Source of the DNA: an uncultured Methylobacillus sp.
GTDB lineage: Bacteria; Pseudomonadota; Gammaproteobacteria; Burkholderiales; Methylophilaceae
Reading direction: 5' to 3'
Length of the DNA: 64,000 nucleotides
Assembly (NCBI GenBank): GCA_946478865.1
Contig: CAMLDO010000007.1
Location: 23,574-87,573, forward strand
This document shows, one piece after another, positions 44,454 to 52,604 of this stretch; position 1 is the stretch's first letter, and each line of letters opens with the position of its first letter. The position numbers and the translations under genes were made by a program. The notes under the pieces were generated by a model that saw nothing but the letters and a program-made list of their open reading frames with translations, did no database searches and was not told the DNA's origin.

Positions 44454-44892
44454 TTTTTTCCAGATTGTCGCGCAAGGCCACCAGCTGATCCTTGAGCGCC
44501 AGCGCCTCATCCTGCGAGCACTGGCTCGCGCACAGTACGCCGGACATGATGCTGCGGGCTTCCTGCTGCAATTTCCTGCCTTCCGCGGTAAGGCTCACGA
44601 TCACCTGCCGCTCGTCCCGCGCGGAGCGTGCCCGTTCGATAAAGCCCGCGGCTTCCATGCGCTTGAGCAACGGCGTCAGCGTCGCGGAATCCAGAAACAG
44701 CTCATGACCGATTTCCGAAACCGTCACCTGGTCACGGTTCCACAGCACTACCAGCACGAGGTATTGCGGATAGGTCACGCCCAGCTTGGCGAGCAGCGGA
44801 CGGTACACCTTGGCCATCGCAAGCGACGTCGAGTAGATCGCGAAGCACAGCAGGTCGTCGAGCAGCGGCGGAGTATCGGTTCGGTTCGTCAT
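44440..44892 (-). CDS. MarR-family regulator, OhrR-like
   Basis: 150 residues from the ATG at 44890-44892 (an ATG three codons upstream is also possible; neither has a good ribosome site). [32 protein letters not shown] is typical of OhrR, with the conserved reactive cysteine in LLCFAIYS, and [16 protein letters not shown] is the recognition helix. OhrR is a repressor oxidised by organic hydroperoxides. It should govern the peroxidase gene ahead of it, supported by shared sequence in the two promoters. Confidence 0.88.
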   Translation of the reverse strand: MTNRTDTPPLLDDLLCFAIYSTSLAMAKVYRPLLAKLGVTYPQYLVLVVLWNRDQVTVSEIGHELFLDSATLTPLLKRMEAAGFIERARSARDERQVIVSLTAEGRKLQQEARSIMSGVLCASQCSQDEALALKDQLVALRDNLEKSLKG

Positions 44893-44914
44893 GAGGCGCA
44901 TATTAAAACGCACA

Positions 44915-44940
44915 AAATTAATTTGCAAGCGATTTAATTT
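44915..44940. promoter_or_regulatory. OhrR-type palindrome upstream of the regulator
   Basis: AAATTAATTTGC-AA-GCGATTTAATTT is inverted with 10 of 12 matching arm positions. It lies about 20-50 bases upstream of the regulator's start. Confidence 0.55.
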
Positions 44941-44950
44941 ATATCGATAC

Positions 44951-44979
44951 AAAAAGGGCGCCGCAAGGACGCCCTTTTT
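44951..44979 (-). terminator. Terminator after the esterase gene
   Basis: AAAAAGGGCG/CGCCCTTTTT with a 9-base loop; located just past the minus-strand gene at 45024. Confidence 0.82.
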
Positions 44980-45023
44980 GCCGACTCCGTTGAGTAACAG
45001 GGCCGATCGTGACTACAAGCAGC

Positions 45024-46112
45024 TCAATGCACGCTAGGCGGGCGGGCAAAGGCCTTTTTCAACTCTTCCGCGGCAAATGCCTGCGCCTCGCGCGCCTTGG
45101 AAAGCACTGCGCCCATGCCGAAAAATTCGTGCGTGACGCCCGCAAAATCCTGGTAGGCCACCGGGACACCGTCGCTTTGCAGGCGCTCCGCGAACTCGTG
45201 GCCTTCCTGCTGCAAGGGATCGATCTCGGCGGTAATGAGCGTGGTCGGCGGGAAATTGGCGAGCGTGTCCGCCTTCATCGGCAACGCGTAGTCCTCGAAA
45301 CTTTCCGGCAGCGTGCTGTAGTACTTGAAGAACCACTTCATCATCGCTGCATTGAGCGGCTTGGCGTTGGCGTTGATGCGGTAGGAAGTATTCAGCATGT
45401 TGTTGCTCACCAGCGGATAGACCAGCAGAGCATGTACCGGCACGCGCTCGCCGTTGTCGCGCGCCATGAGCGAGACCACCGCGGCGAGGTTGCCGCCCGC
45501 GCTTTCTCCCGCCACGGCGACACGATAGGGATCGCCGCCGAATTCATGGGCGTGGTTGAGCACCCAGATGTAAGCGAGATAAGCCTCGTCAGGCTGGGTG
45601 GGATAGGTGTATTCCGGCGCCTGGTGATACTCGACCGATACCACAATGGCGTTGGTCTGATTGACCAGCGCGCGGATCGACGCTTCGTACACCTTGGTGT
45701 TGGCGATCACGAAACCGCCGCCATGGAAGTACACGATCACGGGGAAAGGCCCGGTGCCTTGAGGCGAATACACATAAGCCGGGATATCGCCTGCCGGACC
45801 GCCGGAAATGGCGACTGTGCGGATGTTGCCTACCGGCTCGGGCTCGGTCGATTTGCCCTGCTCGCGCAACAGCTTCATGACGGCATCGGTCGGCGTAGGC
45901 TGACGGCGCGCCTCTTCCGGCGACAGTTCTTCGATTGGCTTGCCGCCGAGGCTGGCGAGCGCATCCAGCACCGCCTGCATTTCGGGATCGGCCTGCGGCG
46001 GCTCTCCACCCAGTTTTTGCGCAATCTTGTCTACGGGGGACACGCTGACGAGACGGGAGGTGGGCTCGGTCATCGCGGGGGAATACCAGGACATCAAACG
46101 ATGGAGTTGCAT
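45024..46112 (-). CDS. Alpha/beta hydrolase of the hormone-sensitive lipase family
   Basis: 362 residues from the ATG with AGGAG upstream. The oxyanion motif HGGG (YFHGGGF), nucleophile GESAGG, aspartate in TLITAEIDPLQQEG and histidine in GVTHEFFG make a full HSL-type catalytic set. No signal peptide. A cytoplasmic esterase or lipase with unknown substrate. Confidence 0.92.
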   Translation of the reverse strand: MQLHRLMSWYSPAMTEPTSRLVSVSPVDKIAQKLGGEPPQADPEMQAVLDALASLGGKPIEELSPEEARRQPTPTDAVMKLLREQGKSTEPEPVGNIRTVAISGGPAGDIPAYVYSPQGTGPFPVIVYFHGGGFVIANTKVYEASIRALVNQTNAIVVSVEYHQAPEYTYPTQPDEAYLAYIWVLNHAHEFGGDPYRVAVAGESAGGNLAAVVSLMARDNGERVPVHALLVYPLVSNNMLNTSYRINANAKPLNAAMMKWFFKYYSTLPESFEDYALPMKADTLANFPPTTLITAEIDPLQQEGHEFAERLQSDGVPVAYQDFAGVTHEFFGMGAVLSKAREAQAFAAEELKKAFARPPSVH

Positions 46113-46312
46113 GAACGTTACTCCTCGATTCACGTTGGAAAACCTTCACTCTAAACATCGCCGACAAGCCCTGCTGTCAGGGGAACAGGACAGCCGTTGT
46201 AGGCATTTTCCGGTCTCCCGTCGAGGCTGAGAACGCCGCTAGACCGTTCGTACCAACGTCACATGTTTGTAAAAAGATGCGCGCTATCATCGCCTCGAGA
46301 AGGAGGTACGCC

Positions 46313-47482
46313 ATGTCCGTCTTTCAAGCCGCACCCGCCGCCAGATCGCCCACCCAATACCTCGGCATCGATCTCATGCGCTTCGTCGCCGCCGTGATGG
46401 TGATGCTGTTCCATCTCCTCTATCTCACCTCGGCCCGGCAAGGATCCGCCTACTGGATGAGCTCCGGCCAGATCCATCTGCAGGCCGCATGGCCATATAC
46501 CCATGGGGGATGGATAGGGGTGCAGATATTCTTCGTGATCTCGGGGTTCGTGATTGCGCTGTCCGCGCAAGGTACGACTCCGCGCCGCTTCGTGGCCAGC
46601 CGCGCCGCCCGGCTGGGTCCCGCAGTATGGGTCTGCGCACCGCTCACCTTTTTGCTCGCGGCCGGATTGATGCACGATTACCGCACAAGCGGGCTGCTGC
46701 GTTCGCTGTTTTTCGTGCCGTTCGGGCCGTGGGTGGAAGTGGTGTACTGGACGCTGGGCATCGAACTCTGCTTCTACGCGCTGGTGCTGGCGCTGATCGT
46801 GTTCCGCCGCGCGGACTGGCTGGATGCCCTGGCCATCGTGCTCGGTCTCGTCAGCACCCTGTTCTGGGTGCTCTATTTCGATCTCGACCCGAGGAGCGGG
46901 ACCCTCAACGCCTTCGCCCATACGCGCTGGTCCGAACTGCTGCTGATCCAGCACGGCTGCCAGTTCGCCATCGGCATCCTGCTATGGCACAACCTGACGG
47001 CCATTCCGAAGGAAATGCGGGTTCGAAATTACGCATTCATGGCGATATTCGCCGTGGGCTCCTGCCTGCAGATTTTCCAGCACCATCTTCGGGAAATCGC
47101 CCTGGTGGATACGGTATTCGGCGTGACCATGCCCATGGCGGTCTGGCTGGTCGCGGTGCTGTTCATCCTGTGGTCCACCACTCTCGCGCAGGCGCCGCCC
47201 GGCGATGTCTGGTATCGCAAGTGGTTCCGGCAGATGGGGCTGGTGACCTACCCGCTCTATCTGCTGCACCTCAGCCTGGGAACATATGCGATGGGTTTCC
47301 TCGCACATCGCGGACTCAGTTCAGCGCGGGCAGCGGTTGTTTCCATTGTCTTCCTGCTCGCTGCCAGTTGGGTCATCGCCGTGTTCATCGAGCCGCCGCT
47401 GCACAAGCTGACCAAATCGGCTTTCATGAAGAAAGCTAACGCTTCTTCGCCCCCACCCGCAACAACTCCCCATCGTCATTGA
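46313..47482 (+). CDS. Acyltransferase-3 family membrane protein (OafA/YrhL-like)
   Basis: 389 residues with about ten hydrophobic segments. LGIDLMRFVAAVMVMLFHLL at the start is the family's first helix with the catalytic histidine. Start at the ATG behind AAGGAGG. Such proteins acetylate sugars of cell-surface polymers. Its end overlaps the convergent dehydrogenase gene by 47 bases. Confidence 0.9.
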   Translation: MSVFQAAPAARSPTQYLGIDLMRFVAAVMVMLFHLLYLTSARQGSAYWMSSGQIHLQAAWPYTHGGWIGVQIFFVISGFVIALSAQGTTPRRFVASRAARLGPAVWVCAPLTFLLAAGLMHDYRTSGLLRSLFFVPFGPWVEVVYWTLGIELCFYALVLALIVFRRADWLDALAIVLGLVSTLFWVLYFDLDPRSGTLNAFAHTRWSELLLIQHGCQFAIGILLWHNLTAIPKEMRVRNYAFMAIFAVGSCLQIFQHHLREIALVDTVFGVTMPMAVWLVAVLFILWSTTLAQAPPGDVWYRKWFRQMGLVTYPLYLLHLSLGTYAMGFLAHRGLSSARAAVVSIVFLLAASWVIAVFIEPPLHKLTKSAFMKKANASSPPPATTPHRH

Positions 47483-48641
47483 CCACATAGAGTGCGCCGT
47501 CGTTGCCCTGCTTCACGTCGCGGATGCGCTGGCCGCGGTCGACCAGCAGATGCTCCTCGCCTACGACGCGGTCGTTTTCCAGCACGAGGCGAACCAGACG
47601 CGCCTGCTTCAGCGCGCCGATGAACAGGTTGCCCTGCCATTCCGGCACCGCATTGCCGCTGTAGAACTGTGCGCCCGAAGGCGCAATGACCGGATCCCAG
47701 TAATAGACCGGCTGCTCCAGCCCCGGACTCTGGCTTACCGCACCGTCGATGCGAAATCCGGAATACTCGATGCCGTAGGTGTTGCGCGCCCAGCCGTAGT
47801 TCTTGCCGGGCTGGATCAGGTTGAACTCGTCGCCGCCACGCGGGCCATGCTCGACAACCCACAGCCTGCCCTTGCCATCGACAGCGGAAGCCTGCACGTT
47901 GCGATGTCCGTAGGTGTAAATCTCGGGCAGCGCGTCGGCTCTGTCGGCGAAGGGGTTACCCGGCGCGGGCGAACCATCCGGCTTGATGCGCAGCACCTTG
48001 CCGAAATGGCTGTTGAGCTGTTGCGCCTGCGGGCGGGTTTCCTTGTCCGAACGCTCGCCCATCGTCACGTACAGCATGCCGTCCGGCCCGAAAGCGAGGC
48101 GCGAGCCGAAGTGCATGTTGTTGTGATAAGTGGGCTTGGTATGCAGGATCACCTTGACCTGCTCCATCTTGGTGCCGTCCGCGGACAGCATGCCGCGCGC
48201 GACGCTGGTACCGTTACCGCCTTCGCGCGGCTCGGTAAAGCTCCAGTAGACGGTGCGGTCCTTGCTGAAATCGGGGCTGAGCGCCAGGTCCAGCAAACCG
48301 CCCTGCCCGCCGGCATCCACCTCGGGAATACCCTGGATGGGCTGGCCCACCTTGCCATTCGCCGCCACAAGCCGCATCTTGCCGCGCTTCTCGTTCACCA
48401 GCCATTGCCCGTCCGGCAGCGGTTCCAGCGACCACGGCTTGTCCAGCCCCTTGGCGACCACGGCCACATCGATGGGAGTACGCGTCGAAACGGCACAGGT
48501 TCGGGTCTGACCGGGAAATGCGGGTTTGAAAAAGGGAGCTTCCTTGCTGCCGGTCTTGACCGGCGTGCATTCGGCGGCTGCGGACAACGCCGTTGCCATT
48601 CCGGTCGCCAGCAGCAGAAATCGGGGCATGGATTGCTTCAT
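47436..48641 (-). CDS. Soluble PQQ-type aldose sugar dehydrogenase (YliI/GDH-B family)
   Basis: 401 residues from the ATG at 48639-48641, with a signal peptide (about 1-24). Beta-propeller blades are marked by LSPDFSKDRTVYWSF, GSRLAFGPDGMLYVTMGE and WVVEHGPRGGDEFN. E. coli YliI is a PQQ-dependent aldose dehydrogenase of this type. A pqqA gene lies 0.9 kb away. Its frame overlaps the convergent acyltransferase at the 3' end. Confidence 0.9.
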   Translation of the reverse strand: MKQSMPRFLLLATGMATALSAAAECTPVKTGSKEAPFFKPAFPGQTRTCAVSTRTPIDVAVVAKGLDKPWSLEPLPDGQWLVNEKRGKMRLVAANGKVGQPIQGIPEVDAGGQGGLLDLALSPDFSKDRTVYWSFTEPREGGNGTSVARGMLSADGTKMEQVKVILHTKPTYHNNMHFGSRLAFGPDGMLYVTMGERSDKETRPQAQQLNSHFGKVLRIKPDGSPAPGNPFADRADALPEIYTYGHRNVQASAVDGKGRLWVVEHGPRGGDEFNLIQPGKNYGWARNTYGIEYSGFRIDGAVSQSPGLEQPVYYWDPVIAPSGAQFYSGNAVPEWQGNLFIGALKQARLVRLVLENDRVVGEEHLLVDRGQRIRDVKQGNDGALYVVNDDGELLRVGAKKR

Positions 48642-48724
48642 GGTGAGTCCTTTCCTTGTCAGGGTGTCTTGGAACTCAGAGGGATGAAAACGCGCGGGGT
48701 TCCTGAGCAGGCACCCGGCAAAGC

Positions 48725-49369
48725 TCATTTGCGCAGGATGAAGCCCTTGCTGCCGAACAGAAGGAAAACGAGATTGAGCAGGCGCAACAACAGCATCAGC
48801 AGGGTCACGCCTGCCGCGGTCAGGGAGAACGGCTCCTCGCGGTCAGCCTTGTAGCCCGTGATCATTGCCAGCACGAGAAACTCCTTGTGCGCCAGGCTTT
48901 CCACCAGTATGCCGAACAGGTGTATGCACACCATGCCGAACAAGCCATAAGTGAAATGGTGATGCCAGTCCTTGGCCCACTCCTCATCGTACTCGAAGGC
49001 GATATAACCGGTTACCACCGAGGCTACACCGAGCAACAGCATCGCATAGATCGCGAGCGCGCCGGCGGGGTTGTGGCCGAGATAATTGCGTGCATTGCCG
49101 CGCAGCAGGTTCCACATGTAGCGCACGCCCTTGATCGGCCGAGGCGGAAAACGCCGGAACGCCGCCAGATCGTTGGCAAGAAAACCGTAGGCAATCCGCA
49201 ATGCCAGCATCGCTGCCATCACATAGCCGGCACGCACGTGGATCAGCTGATCCCAGATCGAGTCGCGCGTCCACATCGCGACCGAGAAAGCGCCGACCAT
49301 GGTCCAGTGCATGACCCGGACCGGCCAACGCCATACTTCCATGCTTGTCGCCGCTCGTTTCGTGAGCAT
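48725..49369 (-). CDS. Cytochrome b561-type membrane protein
   Basis: 214 residues with four to five membrane helices. Histidines in RVMHWTM, QLIHVRAG, HHHFTYGLFG and MVCIHLFG suit two heme b groups as in cytochrome b561/hydrogenase cytochrome b. It would pass electrons between quinol and a periplasmic partner, possibly the adjacent dehydrogenase (83-base gap, same strand). The start is uncertain, as an in-frame ATG at 49342 also exists. Confidence 0.88.
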   Translation of the reverse strand: MLTKRAATSMEVWRWPVRVMHWTMVGAFSVAMWTRDSIWDQLIHVRAGYVMAAMLALRIAYGFLANDLAAFRRFPPRPIKGVRYMWNLLRGNARNYLGHNPAGALAIYAMLLLGVASVVTGYIAFEYDEEWAKDWHHHFTYGLFGMVCIHLFGILVESLAHKEFLVLAMITGYKADREEPFSLTAAGVTLLMLLLRLLNLVFLLFGSKGFILRK

Positions 49370-49571
49370 GATTTATCCAGGAACGTTATATCCAGAATTA
49401 CATACCGTAATCATTATACGCGATGGCAACACCGCCCACGCGCTCGTTAGGGCTCATGAAATTACTTAGCCTACTTTCATGATCTGCCCGAATTTACACT
49501 CGCCGGACTTCGCTATGATGGCAACCGTCAAGCAAGCGCTTGAAAACTTTAACTCGAAAGGAGTATGCATC

Positions 49572-49643
49572 ATGTGGACCAAGCCCCAAGCTACTGAAAT
49601 GCGTTTTGGTTTCGAAGTCACGATGTACGTTTGCAACCGCTAA
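49572..49643 (+). CDS. pqqA: PQQ precursor peptide PqqA
   Basis: 23 residues: MWTKPQATEMRFGFEVTMYV and then CNR. It has the PqqA start (MWxKP) and the Glu15-x3-Tyr19 pair that is crosslinked to form pyrroloquinoline quinone. AAGGAG lies nine bases upstream and its own terminator follows. No pqqB, C, D or E gene is in this window; the PepSY gene follows. It is too short for ordinary ORF calling. Confidence 0.85.
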   Translation: MWTKPQATEMRFGFEVTMYVCNR

Positions 49644-49663
49644 GCCGGTATCGCAGTCATCGA

Positions 49664-49695
49664 AAAGGACGGCCGCTCATTGTGCCGTCCTTTTT
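49664..49695 (+). terminator. Terminator after pqqA
   Basis: AAAGGACGGC/GCCGTCCTTT with a 10-base loop and six T. Confidence 0.85.
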
Positions 49696-49720
49696 TATTG
49701 CCTGAAGCAGGGAGAGAACA

Positions 49721-50227
49721 ATGATACGACCATTTCTGCATACCGCACTTGCCGCCGCGCTGGCACTTGCAGCCCATGCGGCGCTCGCCGATCACCATAA
49801 CCCGCTGGACTCCTGTGTCAAAGCCACGCTGGAGAAGCATCCGGGCAAGATGACCTCCCTCAGTTCCGAGATCGAGGACGGCAAGGCGCAATTCGAAATC
49901 GACATCCACGGTAATGACGGCTTCGGCTGGGAGGTTGAATGCGACGCGGCCACCGGCAAGATCAATCGTATTGAACGCGAAATCCGTGCCAACTCGGACG
50001 AATTCAAATCCAAGGCCAAGCTGCGTCTCGACCAGGCCATGAAGCTCGCGCTGGATAAATATCCCGGCGACGTGCTGAACACGGAATACGACATCGAGGA
50101 TGACGGCGAAATCTCCTACGAATTCATTATTCGCACCACGAACGGCAAGACCGTGGAAATCGAGGTGGACGCCACCGACGGTAAGCTCGCCGGAGAGGAA
50201 GAGGTGCTTTATCGCATCGGCAACTAG
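49721..50227 (+). CDS. Secreted PepSY-domain protein
   Basis: 168 residues. Signal peptide about 1-23, then two PepSY-like repeats (about 30-90 and 95-165), each with the pattern ...E(V/I)E(C/V)DAxxGK(I/L). PepSY domains are small periplasmic modules that often bind or inhibit other proteins. Follows pqqA but with a terminator between. Confidence 0.85.
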   Translation: MIRPFLHTALAAALALAAHAALADHHNPLDSCVKATLEKHPGKMTSLSSEIEDGKAQFEIDIHGNDGFGWEVECDAATGKINRIEREIRANSDEFKSKAKLRLDQAMKLALDKYPGDVLNTEYDIEDDGEISYEFIIRTTNGKTVEIEVDATDGKLAGEEEVLYRIGN

Positions 50228-50253
50228 GATAAAGAAAGCCATGCGATAACTTG

Positions 50254-50280
50254 GGCCGGCCATTGCCGGCCTTTTCTTTT
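50254..50280 (+). terminator. Terminator after the PepSY gene
   Basis: GGCCGGC/GCCGGCC with CATT loop and a T-rich tail. Confidence 0.8.
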
Positions 50281-50497
50281 GGGGAGCCGTCAAAATCCCA
50301 GCGACCACTTTCCCATCACATGCTGCAAAAATTGCATGAAGGGCTTGCGCCTATTCGCGCAAATTTTGCAGAAAATATAGCCCTAGAATCTGGACAGCCC
50401 TCATCAAAAAACGCCTAATCCATTGTATTTCATGGACTTGCAACATAACCTCGACTGCAAACCGCGCCTGGCATGCTATCTGCCTTTTCCAGGCGTC

Positions 50498-51250
50498 ATG
50501 AATGAAAAAACAAACTCCGCCCCAACCCCGGCACTTCCGATTCGCTATCTTTCCGTCGTCATTCCCGTACGCAATGAAGCCGGCAATATCCGCCCGCTGG
50601 TGGAAGAAATCCACGCAGTGCTGATCGGCCTGATGGATTATGAAATCATCTGCGTCAACGATGGCAGCACGGATGGCACAGGGCCGGAACTGCATGCCGC
50701 GAAATCCGATTACCCGGAACTCCGCGTAATCCGGCACGCCCGCAGTTGCGGCCAAAGCACGGCCATACGCAGCGGGGTCAAGGCCGCACGCGGGGAGTGG
50801 ATCGCGACACTGGACGGCGACGGGCAGAACGATCCGGCCGATATACCGAGGCTGATCGCCGCCCTGACGGAGAACGTCGCGCTCGCAGGCGGCAACCGTC
50901 GGCATATGCGGCGCGACGTCTGGATCAAGCGCATTTCTTCCGTGATCGCCAACGGCATCCGCTCGCGTATCCTGCGCGACAGCACACCGGATACGGGATG
51001 CGGACTCAAGCTGTTCCGCCGGGACGTCTACCTCGACCTTCCCTATTTCGATCATATGCACCGCTTCCTGCCCGCGCTGGTGCAGCGCAGCGGCTGGCGC
51101 GTCGTCTCGGTGCCGGTCAATCATCGTCCGCGCAAGCGCGGCATTTCCAATTACGGCACGCTGGACCGACTGGCCGCAGGCATCGTCGACCTGGCCGGCG
51201 TGTTCTGGCTGCTGCGGCGCGCAAAACATCCTGTGGCGAGCGAGGAATAG
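50498..51250 (+). CDS. Family 2 glycosyltransferase, ArnC/DPM1 type
   Basis: 250 residues. LSVVIPVRNEAGNIRPLVEE, the DGSTDGT turn and TLDGDGQNDP (DxD-like metal site) are family motifs. The C-terminus has no membrane helices, unlike ArnC. It should move a sugar onto polyprenyl phosphate at the inner membrane. First of four genes in a tight unit. An in-frame ATG upstream (50432) and others exist; 50498 matches the domain start. Confidence 0.88.
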   Translation: MNEKTNSAPTPALPIRYLSVVIPVRNEAGNIRPLVEEIHAVLIGLMDYEIICVNDGSTDGTGPELHAAKSDYPELRVIRHARSCGQSTAIRSGVKAARGEWIATLDGDGQNDPADIPRLIAALTENVALAGGNRRHMRRDVWIKRISSVIANGIRSRILRDSTPDTGCGLKLFRRDVYLDLPYFDHMHRFLPALVQRSGWRVVSVPVNHRPRKRGISNYGTLDRLAAGIVDLAGVFWLLRRAKHPVASEE

Positions 51251-51607
51251 ATGGATCACGGTTTCGGCTATTACCTCGGGCACCTGCTGCTCAAATGGCA
51301 AAGCTATCTCAACGGCATGGGCACCGTGGACGTCGCATGGCTGGTCATTGGCCTGCTGGGGCAGACCATGTTCATGATGCGTTTCGTGGTGCAGTGGATA
51401 CACAGCGAGCGGCACCAGAAGAGCGTGATTCCGGTAAGTTTCTGGTACCTGAGCCTGATCGGCGGCCTGACCGTGCTGGCCTACGGCATCCATCGCGCCG
51501 AGCCGGTCATCATCCTCGGCCAGCTGCCCGGCACGCTGGTCTACACCCGCAATCTGATGCTGATCCATCGCGGCAAGCGCGGCGCCCTCGAGCAGGAGGC
51601 GGTCTGA
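51251..51607 (+). CDS. Lipid A biosynthesis N-terminal (LAB_N) domain membrane protein
   Basis: 118 residues, three membrane helices. WLVIGLLGQTMFMMRFVVQW and SVIPVSFWYLSLIGG are LAB_N signatures. It starts directly after the glycosyltransferase stop. LAB_N proteins accompany glycosyltransferases that modify lipid A or move lipid-linked sugars; the precise function is not settled. Confidence 0.88.
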   Translation: MDHGFGYYLGHLLLKWQSYLNGMGTVDVAWLVIGLLGQTMFMMRFVVQWIHSERHQKSVIPVSFWYLSLIGGLTVLAYGIHRAEPVIILGQLPGTLVYTRNLMLIHRGKRGALEQEAV

Positions 51608-51608
51608 C

Positions 51609-52604
51609 ATGGCGAAAAGAGTCACTTTTTCCATGCTCGTGGCGATTTTCAGCCTGGCAGCGGCGCTCGGCCTCTATTTCTATACCCATCCCCTCATACT
51701 GCGCATTCCGTCAGACCCCGAAGCGGTAGACAACATCACGTTCTATGCGCTGGGCGACCAGGGCGACGGCGGCGTGGATCAGTGGGCGGTCGCCGGTGCG
51801 ATGGAAAAGCAGGCGGAAAAATATGGCAAGGTCGATTTCGTCACGCTGCTGGGCGACAACTTCTACAGTGAAAAGCCGCTGACGCTGGACAGCCCGGAAT
51901 GGAAGTCGAAATTCGAAAACGTCTACGCCGGCAAGTACCTGAGCGCAATGCCGTTTTATGCCGTCCTCGGCAACCACGACCCGGAAACGGTGAACGGCCG
52001 GAATGTCGAGATCGAATATTCCCGCCAGCAAATGGGGTCGAACCGCTGGCGCATGCCGGCCAATTATTACGTTTCCGACTTCGGCAAGGTCGATGGACGA
52101 CCGCTGATACGCATCGTTTTCCTCGACACCAACCTCCCGCTCGATGCGCTGAAAACCCAGGCCGATTTCATACGCCGCAGTTTTCCGAATGACGATAACG
52201 GCCCGATCTGGAAGATCGTCGCCGGCCATCATCCGATCCGCAGCTTCGGCAAGCACTACGCAGAAAACTCCGAGCGTTCGACCATCATCGCCGCCGCGCT
52301 GCAGGATGCACATGTCGATCTCTACCTCGCGGGCCACGATCACAACCAGCAACTCATCGCGCACGGCAACGATCCGATCTATGTAATCAATGGCGGAGGC
52401 GGCGCCCATACCTACGAATTCCATGGAAAATCGCCCGACCTGCGATTCGCCCGCGTGGGCCACGGCTTCGTCGGAGTGCATGCCGATGCGAAAACCCTCG
52501 CCCTCGACATCCTCGATGCCACGCCCCGTACCCTCGCCTCGTACACGATCGCACGCACCTGCGCCGCCGGCCCTTCCCAATGCCTGAAGACGGCCAAGCA
52601 ATGA
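51609..52604 (+). CDS. Membrane-anchored metallophosphoesterase
   Basis: 331 residues with an N-terminal helix (about 8-26). Calcineurin-type metal motifs: ALGDQGDGG, LLGDNFYS, LGNHDPE, AGHHP and AGHDHN, placing the active site in the periplasm. Closest to purple acid phosphatase-like enzymes. It is within a sugar-lipid operon, so it may trim a phosphate from a lipid carrier; inference. It overlaps the next gene (ATGA). Confidence 0.88.
   Translation: MAKRVTFSMLVAIFSLAAALGLYFYTHPLILRIPSDPEAVDNITFYALGDQGDGGVDQWAVAGAMEKQAEKYGKVDFVTLLGDNFYSEKPLTLDSPEWKSKFENVYAGKYLSAMPFYAVLGNHDPETVNGRNVEIEYSRQQMGSNRWRMPANYYVSDFGKVDGRPLIRIVFLDTNLPLDALKTQADFIRRSFPNDDNGPIWKIVAGHHPIRSFGKHYAENSERSTIIAAALQDAHVDLYLAGHDHNQQLIAHGNDPIYVINGGGGAHTYEFHGKSPDLRFARVGHGFVGVHADAKTLALDILDATPRTLASYTIARTCAAGPSQCLKTAKQ

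Noticed and set aside
45009..46154. 381-codon plus-strand frame opposite the hydrolase
   Set aside because: The opposite strand has a full lipase catalytic set and a ribosome site.
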